Shown: positions 1 to 9,700 of the stretch, in pieces
Numbering within the stretch: position 1 is the stretch's first letter
Layout of the letters: the number at the start of each line of letters is the position of its first letter
Assembly (NCBI RefSeq): GCF_029633865.1
Contig: NC_079214.1
Location: forward strand, 22,130,873 to 22,194,872
From: Lampris incognitus
Taxonomy: Eukaryota; Chordata; Actinopteri; Lampriformes; Lampridae
Length of the DNA stretch: 64,000 nucleotides
Direction: 5' to 3'
The notes under the pieces: model-generated
What the model saw: the letters and a program-made list of their open reading frames with translations, nothing else
The model's database searches: none
Told to the model about the DNA's origin: nothing
Program-made: the position numbers and the translations under genes

Positions 1-174
1 AGCCCAGGGCAGAGGTGGGAAAGCCCAAAAGGATGTTTGGCCAAACCAGGAACATAATAACACAAATTTTTGCAGCTGATGGTTTCAGTGGCTTCTACAG
101 GGGCTACGTGGCCTCTTTGCTCACCTACATCCCAAATAGCGCTGTCTGGTGGCCTTTTTATCATTTTTATGCTG
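1..174 (+). CDS. slc25a44: slc25a44 exon, open at window edge
   Basis: Open from the left edge in frame 3 and ending at the donor gtaagt (175-180) after one base of a split codon (GCTG). It encodes the FGQTRNIITQIFAADGF region and the loop and helix up to FYHFYA. The true 5' exon border may lie outside the window. Confidence 0.9.
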
Positions 175-1162
175 GTAAGTTGGAATTTATTCACTTCCAC
201 GATAAGGGAACAGAGCATTATTTCCCAAGTCATTAGGCATCTGTTAGTTGCGTTATCCACTTTTGTCAAGATTAAGCCCTCATTATGTAGCTTTGACCTT
301 TGTCTAAAGATGTTTGATATAAGCTTATGTTATAATGATTAACAGAACAGCTCTCCAAACTGGCTCCCAGTGACTGCCCTCATCTTGTTTTGCAAGCCAT
401 GGCTGGACCATTAGCCGCTGCAACTGCCTCTACTGTTACCAACCCAATGGATGTTGTCAGAGCCAGAGTGCAGGTAAATTCCAAATAGAACAGAGAAGGA
501 TGGTACTCACAAGGTGTGCCATTGTCATCAAATACTTTAAAGTGGGGTTCACTTGGGTTAAATTGCTTAAACGCCACTGCGGTTATCATATATCACCATA
601 AGTATAAGGGAGTTAAACAAAAACAACTGTTCTCTAAACTAACTTGAAAAACGTCCTTACTTCAAGAGGAATTTTTTTACATTGAGCAGTCCCTGTAGTT
701 TGAAGGTTCTGGATAATTTTTTTTTCTTTTGCTATTTATTAATCAGTGTTTTTACACATTTGCACATTTGTTATCCTCATCTAAATCCAAAATCCAAATC
801 TGCTGATTTGACATGGAGCCTGTGAGCAATGGTGATGCAAAATGACTCAAATGAGCACTCAGTGGAGGTGTTACTGAAAAAAATCCTGTACCATACAGTG
901 TTTTTTATTTTTATCCTGGATAAAGTTACCCAGTCATGGAGTTTATGTATTCTGTCTTTGTATCAAACAGGTGGAAGGGAGAACTTCAGTGATTGAGACT
1001 TTCAAGCAGCTGATTGCAGAGGAGGGTTTCTGGGGGATGACCAAAGGACTGTCGGCACGCATCATTTCCTCCACACCCACTGCCATTGTAATGGTGGTAG
1101 GCTATGAGACGCTAAAGAAATTGAGTTTGCGACCTGAGCTGGTCGACTCAAGACACTGGTAG
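1..1162 (+). CDS. slc25a44: Solute carrier family 25 member 44 (mitochondrial carrier), 3' part of gene
   Basis: Three exons (1-174, 346-473, 971-1162) join in frame to give the C-terminal part of a mitochondrial carrier; the 5' part lies left of the window. Seen: the segment GFYRGYVASLLTYIPNS, then a third-repeat carrier signature (P-M-D-V-V-R-A-R in exon 2), then the matrix-helix segment GLSARIISSTP and the ending LRPELVDSRHW before TAG at 1160-1162. This ending and the AVWWPFYHFYAEQL segment are characteristic of SLC25A44. In mammals the family member sits in the inner mitochondrial membrane and carries branched-chain amino acids into the matrix for oxidation. Fish often keep two copies (a and b); I cannot tell which this is. 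The reading frame is open and the splice sites are canonical, so I see no sign of decay. Confidence 0.93.
346..473 (+). CDS. slc25a44: slc25a44 penultimate coding exon
   Basis: Acceptor aacag precedes 346 and donor gtaaat follows 473. The first two bases complete the split GAA codon. It encodes EQLSKLAPSDCPHLV, then a helix rich in Ala and Thr and the carrier signature P-M-D-V-V-R-A-R. Confidence 0.92.
971..1162 (+). CDS. slc25a44: slc25a44 terminal coding exon
   Basis: It begins after the acceptor aacag at phase 0, encodes 63 residues and stops at TAG. It covers the matrix helix and last transmembrane helix of the third carrier repeat. Confidence 0.93.
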   Translation: MEGRTSVIETFKQLIAEEGFWGMTKGLSARIISSTPTAIVMVVGYETLKKLSLRPELVDSRHW

Positions 1163-3125
1163 AAGATATCTGGACATAGATGACATGGAACAGTGTGCCA
1201 TTTTACCCCTCACCCTGAGTCTGAATAGGTTTGAAAGAAAGCTATGTTGTAGAATATTAGCTTGAGGACCAATCTAGACCCAGGCCGCTTTGCCTATATT
1301 CTCACCTCTCCAAACCGGCTTTCATATCTACTGTGTTCTTCCTTTTTCTCGGCCTTTTTTTTAAACTGTTGCCTTCCTTGTGTGAAATCAAGATAAGTAC
1401 TGTAAGAACTCACCAAATGTGATCAAGAAGAACTGTTTTTTTCTTTTTTAATGTAAGGTATAAAATGCAACTTTTTGGTTTATGTTGGTACATTTGCTTG
1501 GCATTTGGCTTTTACTGTACAGAACCTGTCCATCCATCCATCCATTATCCAAACCGCTTATCCTGCTCAGGGTCACGGGGATGCTGGAGCCCCCGCGACC
1601 CTGAGCAGGATAAGCGGTTTGGATGATGGATGGATGGACAGGTTCTGGTATCTGTACAGTAAAAGCCAACTGCCAAGCAAATGTACGAACATAAACCAAA
1701 AGGTTGTCTGCATTTCTCTTTTGTTTATATTATAGGTAGCAAAATTGAGGTGCTGCATTTGTGAGCATTTGATTTTCAGTTAGTGGCTAAAACCGCAGTA
1801 TTTTACTCCACGCAAATTGATAAGCCTGAAACCCAGTGAGCTAAAATTATTTGCAAATTATAAAATTATGCAAATTATATTCATAGAGGAATTATGATGA
1901 TAAGCATTGGTTTAAAATTGTTAGTAGCTTTCTCCCAATTATTTTTTTCTCCTTTATAATAAAATAGTGGTGTAAGAAATGGAGCCACATTAAATGCCTA
2001 TACAAGTTGCTTGTCAAGCCATATACATGTTAGAGGTGTTGAAATATAGCTTTGCTTACTGGCAAGCTAAGTGACAATTTGCCAGTAAATTGCAAATCTA
2101 CAGCATCATGGGTCTCTAGGTAACAGTCTAGCAGGTTCAAGTGTCCAGCATTTTCCTTGAAGGTGTTGGGCCACCAGCTAACAACTCTGAGTGAGGGCAG
2201 CTATGGGAGATAGAAAGGCATCAGGTTGAAACAATGCTCTGCTTTCTTACTGTGGCAGTAAATCTTCTGAGTACAAGCAATGTTTTCTCTTTGTTTAACA
2301 CAAAATGTGATTGTATATTTCTTGTCAATTGTGTAGATATGTTTTGTCAAAGGAAGGCATTCATTTCTCACTAAATATTTATTTTGTTCTTGTTTCTAGT
2401 CTTTGTAACTTGAATTTGGATGAAGCCAGCAAAACATCCAACCACATCTGGATTTCATTAAGATAGACTTCTTAACTTGGTGAACCATCACTTTAAAGAG
2501 CCCTTGCACTAAAATCAAAATGTGATGCTCTTTGGACCTCTAATCCTATTCAACAAGTAGACTGCATTGCTGTCTGAGGGAAGTTACTTCATTTTATATA
2601 AGAGGATGTTTTGCCACCATTGCAGTGCAGACTGCATTTTAAATTATTTTGTCGTGGAAAAACATCCCATTCGATCAATACCCGCACCTGATCATTGTCA
2701 TCCAGCTAAATGCATTGGTCATGCTTTAGAAATGAATAGTTTTTAACTAAGAAATGCCTTGTTATATGATGGACTCATACAGATTCATGGCACATGGAGG
2801 ATAGCACACATGTCATCTTAATTTGTGTAAAGGCAAATTTCAAGCCTGAGAGAGTGTTGGTAATTGCCCAGAAAGAAGCCAATGTGTACGTGCAGAATAT
2901 TTTGAATTTAAGGATTCACCTTTTCAGAGTCTGTCATAACTCCTAGATTGTGGTCATGTTGGGTTGACGATTTGTTACAGCTTTAGCATAGACACTGGTT
3001 CAGAATCTGTGGTAGTAGTCAGCAATCACAGCGCTGTATGTCATTGTGCACAATACATGTGGTTTTCTGTTTGCCCATCTGAATAGGTCTACTTCCTCGG
3101 TGGTCAATAAAATACCACAACTTGT
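1163..3125 (+). other. slc25a44: slc25a44 3' UTR
   Basis: There is no other gene between the slc25a44 stop and a canonical AATAAA at about 3106-3111, so the 2-kb stretch is most simply its 3' UTR. It contains the long inverted repeat at 1466-1706. The end point is inferred from the poly(A) signal only. Confidence 0.6.
1466..1706. repeat. Long near-perfect inverted repeat (hairpin) with SINE-tail core
   Basis: The left arm (about 1466-1580) and right arm (about 1588-1706) are reverse complements over roughly 110 bp, with a loop of under 15 bases near 1581-1590 and few differences (a 6-base insert near 1650 and single changes). The inner 60 bp is the common fish tail with the GGATAAGCGG motif followed by GGAT repeats; the outer 50 bp is unrelated sequence, present in both arms. 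Transcribed with slc25a44, it would fold into a long RNA stem. Confidence 0.9.
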
Positions 3126-3606
3126 AAAGTCAACTTGTGAATTCTCTCTGCAACGCAGGCAAGTCAAACTTCACATTTGACATGCATTTTACTCATCCTT
3201 AATGTACCAATTCTTTTGTTAGGCATACACTACCGTTCAAAAGTTTGGGATCACCCAAACAATTTTGTGTTTTCCATGAAAAGTCACACTTATTCACCAC
3301 CATATGTTGTGAAATGAATAGAAAATAGAGTCAAGACATTGACAAGGTTAGAAATAATGATTTGTATTTGAAATAAGATTTTTTTTACATCAAACTTTGC
3401 TTTCGTCAAAGAATCCTCCATTTGCAGCAATTACAGCATTGCAGACCTTTGGCATTCTAGCTGTTAATTTGTTGAGGTAATCTGGAGAAATTGCACCCCA
3501 CGCTTCCAGAAGCAGCTCCCACAAGTTGGATTGGTTGGATGGGCACTTCTTTGAGCAGATTGAGTTTCTGGAGCATCACATTTGTGGGGTCAATTAAACG
3601 CTCAAA

Positions 3607-3894
3607 ATGGCCAGAAAAAGAGAACTTTCATCTGAAACTCGACAGTCTATTCTTGTTCTTAGAAATGAAGGCTATTCCATGCGAGAAATTGCTAAGAAAT
3701 TGAAGATTTCCTACACCGGTGTGTACTACTCCCTTCAGAGGACAGCACAAACAGGCTCTAACCAGAGTAGAAAAAGAAGTGGGAGGCCGCGTTGCACAAC
3801 TGAGCAAGAAGATAAGTACATTAGAGTCTCTAGTTTGAGAAACAGACGCCTCACAGGTCCCCAACTGGCATCTTCATTAAATAGTACCTGTTAG
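3607..3894 (+). pseudogene. Truncated Tc1 transposase N-terminus (left arm plus spacer)
   Basis: An open frame of 95 residues starts MARKRELSSETRQ and contains the first paired-like helix-turn-helix (GYSMREIAKKLKISYTGVY) and a GRPR AT-hook-like motif. It stops soon after the spacer, before any of the DDE catalytic region, so it is only the DNA-binding part. It might bind the element ends but cannot catalyse transposition. Confidence 0.85.
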
Positions 3895-4045
3895 AACCTG
3901 TTTGTGCTGTCCTCTGAAGGGAGTAGTACACACCGGTGTAGGAAATCTTCAATTTCTTAGCAATTTCTCGCATGGAATAGCCTTCATTTCTAAGAACAAG
4001 AATAGACTGTCGAGTTTCAGATGAAAGTTCTCTTTTTCTGGCCAT
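3851..4045 (-). pseudogene. Truncated Tc1 transposase N-terminus (right arm)
   Basis: The mirror copy of the first 53 transposase residues on the minus strand, created by the inverted duplication. It runs into the spacer in another frame and stops after 64 residues. Not a functional gene. Confidence 0.8.
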
Positions 4046-4429
4046 TTTGAGCGTTTAATTGACCCCACAAATGTGATGCTCCAGAAACTCAATCTGCTCA
4101 AAGAAGTGCCCATCCAACCAATCCAACTTGTGGGTGCTGCTTCTGGAAGCGTGGGGTGCAATTTCTCCAGATTACCTCAACAAATTAACAGCTAGAATGC
4201 CAAAGGTCTGCAATGCTGTAATTGCTGCAAATGGAGGATTCTTTGACGAAAGCAAAGTTTGATGTAAAAAAAATCTTATTTCAAATACAAATCATTATTT
4301 CTAACCTTGTCAATGTCTTGACTCTATTTTCAATTCATTTCACAACATATGGTGGTGAATAAGTGTGACTTTTCATGGAAAACACAAAATTGTTTGGGTG
4401 ATCCCAAACTTTTGAACGGTAGTGTACAT

Positions 4430-6025
<1,596 letters not shown>

Positions 6026-6600
6026 TCCTGGTGGCGAGGTGGGGTTAATTTTTAAAAAAATATCTTTTAAGAAACTATTATAAAGGCAGTGTAGTTTGAT
6101 CTCCTAGCCATCGCCACACCCTCATATTTAGCAAGGAAGACGGACAATGTGTGTGTGTGTGGGGGGGGGGGCAACATAAGAAAAATGTGTAGGAAATTAA
6201 AATAATTGTTGCCTTTTTATTGCACAAGCTATTAATAATTAATACAGGCTTTGACAAACTACCACTTAGTGTGTAAATACACAGTGTGTTTTTATAAAGG
6301 ATTGCTGCACAGTTCTCTGGTGGCTTCATTGACATTGCAGATGATATATCGATACTACTTACAAGCCCGGCTGAACTTATGCACAAGTCACTTTGACTGG
6401 CCATTGGGAGAAGGGCGTTTAATTCTCTAATGAGAATAAACCATTAAGGGTGTGTGTGTGTGTGTGTGTGTCAGGAGAAGTGATAGAAGGGGTGAGATTT
6501 GTGGTGTGGGATCATTACACATGGAGAAAGGGAGGAGATAGGGCCCAGGCAAGGAGGGGCAGGTTATGTGTGGGAGGACTGGGGTGGGGGGTGGGGGGGT

Positions 6601-6608
6601 TATAAGAG
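6601..6608 (+). promoter_or_regulatory. crabp1: TATA-like box of crabp1
   Basis: TATAAGAG lies 98 bp upstream of the crabp1 start codon after a G-rich run. Transcription starting about 30 bp downstream would give a 5' UTR of some 65 bases. This rests on position and motif only. Confidence 0.5.
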
Positions 6609-6698
6609 GGGGCTGAAGAGAAAAAGAGACTTAGAAGCACTTGAGGAGGCGAAGGCTGGTGCAGGGAGTCAGACGCACGCTCATCAACCCACAAGAAA

Positions 6699-6768
6699 AT
6701 GCCCAATTTTGCAGGCACTTGGAAAATGAAAAGCAGCGAGAACTTCGACGAATTGCTGAGAGCCCTTG
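6699..6768 (+). CDS. crabp1: crabp1 exon 1
   Basis: The start codon opens [20 protein letters not shown]. It ends after the first base of a Gly codon at donor gtaaga. The start matches the conserved MPNF opening of the family. Confidence 0.95.
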
Positions 6769-9700
6769 GTAAGAAAAAAAAATCATCCTTTATTTTTGCC
6801 ATTTTCAGAGAGATTTCTCGTGCATCGCTTTTCGCTCCAGTAGCAAGACATTAAGTTAACTTCGACTGATTCTTGTTAGTAAAGGAGAGTTTCCAAATAA
6901 ATGTCCCTCTCTGCAGGAGTTGTGTCAGATTCTGATTATTGGTTTAGATTGTAATACATTTTTGGTATGGTTTCATATGGTCTTCATTATTTTTAATGCC
7001 ATTGCATGGTTTTTGCACTGCAAAAATAAATAAATAAATAAGACCGGGGGGGGGTGTGTGTGCATGAGATACATCAATATGGTGGTACGCGTGTCATATC
7101 ACATACTGCACGGGTTTTAAGGAAGTTGTGAATTAGTTACAGCTCAGCATAAAGTCTGAATATATTTTGGCAGCTGGTGATAAATGTGTGATGCATATCA
7201 CTTCATCCATCCTCTGTCCCAAATATTTTTTTTTTTTAACTCCTCGTGAGATTCCACTGGATCCAATCTGTATCTAGATATCACCATATTCAGCATGGAC
7301 AAAGCAGTTTTTTCATCGCAGCGGTTTTCCTTTCCTCGTAGGAAACAAGTCGCAGCAGACAGAGTGAAGATTGCGAGTCTCATATTACTGGACATGCCAG
7401 TATGAGTATATGAATGAGGATCTGTAAATGAGGATGAATGGGAAACAGACCCAAGTGTTGTCTCGTCTAATCGTTTGTACTGTAACTGTTTGACAGGGAG
7501 GGTGAAGAGGGTTTGCAGTCATTTGCAGGACAAAAATCTATCATGAGAGCTAAACAAAGAGAACAGCGCCAGCATTCCTCTCTCTCATCAGCCTGTCACT
7601 GTGCTCCCTCCCATATTTGCAACATCTACTGATAACCATCTCTAATGTGGCTGCTGGAGAATCCTTTCATATGAAAACTGACAGGATAAATGCTGCAATA
7701 TCTTCCTCTGGCTCCCAAAAGGTGACATGGATAGCTTCTTTTCACCAAGGCCTGGCTGCCTGAGACACATGCCTCTGTCAATATTTCTCCCCTGCGAAAA
7801 TAAGCCAAATTTCCCCTCCGCAGGAGAAAACTCTTGTCTTTCACCTTTCCGGGACCCTGAGGAGACATGCTAAATGTGCAGCCACTCACACTTATCATCA
7901 GACAATAAAATATGGAGCAAAGCGGGGCTCATAAATGAGTCCGAGCTTTGAACTTTTCCATTTTTCAATGCGCCAAGAAATGCATGTATCAATTACAACC
8001 TTTCACTTGCTTTCACAACTCATCGGTTGTCCTGCCTGATAGCGATGCACTCATGACACAGTCCTTGCGTGTCTTCTCAGGAGTGAATGCCATGCTTAGG
8101 AAAGTGGCAGTGGCGGCTGCGTCCAAACCCCATGTGGAGATCAAGCAGAACGGTGAGCAATTCTACATCAAGACTGCCACCACCGTCCGCACCACTGAGA
8201 TCAGCTTCCTCATTGGCCAGGAGTTCAACGAGGAGACAGTGGACGGCAGAAAGTGTAAGGTAATTATTCTGTGCATAAGAAGTCTGTGACACACTCCTTT
8301 TTTTCCCAAGAAATTTTGCCTTACTGCAGTTTTATATTTTGATTTCATTGGTATTATTTTCTATATTTCAAAGCAGCTTTCCCCTTTAGTACCTGCTCGT
8401 TTTATTTTATTTTATTTTATTTTAAATATATTTGAGGCTTAATGCAGTAAGGGAGGGTACACAACCCATGTCAATTCATCTGTCTCTACACTGTTTACTG
8501 CTGCCATCTGGTTAGCTATGAATAAGGTAAATATTCTGTTAGTTAGACATCTGGTTAGCTAGGAGCTATGCATAGTTGTTCTGTTAGACATCTGTCTAGT
8601 TATGCGTAAGGTAAGCTATTCTGTGTACACAAAGTCTGTGATATGCAACTTTTTCTGAGCAATTTTGCCTTACTGCAGCATCTATTTGGATTTCATCAGT
8701 GCTATTTTCCATTTATTTCGAAACACCATTCCTCTTTGATACCCGTTCATGTGCTCATATTTGAGGCTCAGTGCAGTAGAGGAGGGTACAGGAAGATGAA
8801 CAAGAGTGTTGATACATAACAAATGTTGGCCCATCCTGTTTCTAGTCAGTTGTGCTTGATAAAGAGGACAGTACAAATAAATGAATGATTACATTTGGGA
8901 AATTGCAGACTCAGGGTCTCACTCAATCCGACTTATCTGTCTAACAGAGTTTGGCAACGTGGGAAACAGAAAACAAGATGTTCTGCAGACAAACCCTTCT
9001 GAATGGGAGCGGCCCGAAGACTTTCTGGAGCCGAGAACTCCGAGGGGATGAACTCATTCTGGTGAGGAAGACACTTTTTGTCTGATTTTTTTCCCCCCTG
9101 CAATTATTGCATACAATGGGATTAGGGAACAGGGTGCATGCTAACTACAAGTGAAAGTAGTGATATATCTTATTGAATGGATGGGATATTTGGAAAGAAG
9201 GTTGAAAACTTTGCAACAATTAATTGGATTTGACCGCTCGGGCCATCGGGGGGCCTTCTCTTTGTCTCCAAATAAGTGCACACAAATGGGCACACTGCTG
9301 AGCAGATAATGGCATTGGGAGATTTATTGTAATAGGAACAAGGACGGGGGCACATTTTTGTGGGGATCCGGGACGAGGAGAAAACGATTTCATAAGCGCT
9401 CGGTTGAACTTTTTACCCAAATAGTTTGAAGAATATGTACGAGTTGTTCACAGAGTTTTGGATTTCAATGAGAATGAGCGACAACATTGCCAATTTGTCA
9501 TCGTCACTTCTTGTGCCACACTGAAGGTGTGTGTAGGTGGTGTCTGCATCTCTGAAGGTGCGATCGAAACAGATCTATACTGTTTTCTAAAAGACCGAGT
9601 TTCTGTATTATTAGCTTTGTAGGTCGAAGAAAAAGAGAATTATTTACCCCAAAAAAGCCGAATCCTCAAATGAATTCGTTCACACCGTTGCTCCAAACAC

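Larger units (their letters stand above)
3228..4424. mobile_element. Fold-back Tc1-type element, copy 1 (non-autonomous)
   Basis: The element runs from CACTACCGTTC to its reverse complement and is flanked by TA on both sides (3226-3227, 4425-4426), the Tc1/mariner target duplication. Left arm 3228-3762 and right arm 3890-4424 are 535-bp inverted repeats aligned without indels; 127 bp lies between them. Each arm carries the start of a Tc1 transposase. It cannot encode a full transposase, so it would need one in trans. It lies about 100 bp past the slc25a44 poly(A) signal. The same structure occurs at 27732-28928. Confidence 0.93.

Noticed and set aside
6515-6802. Minus-strand frame of 95 codons upstream of crabp1
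   Set aside because: Antisense to crabp1 exon 1 and its G-rich leader; no protein features.
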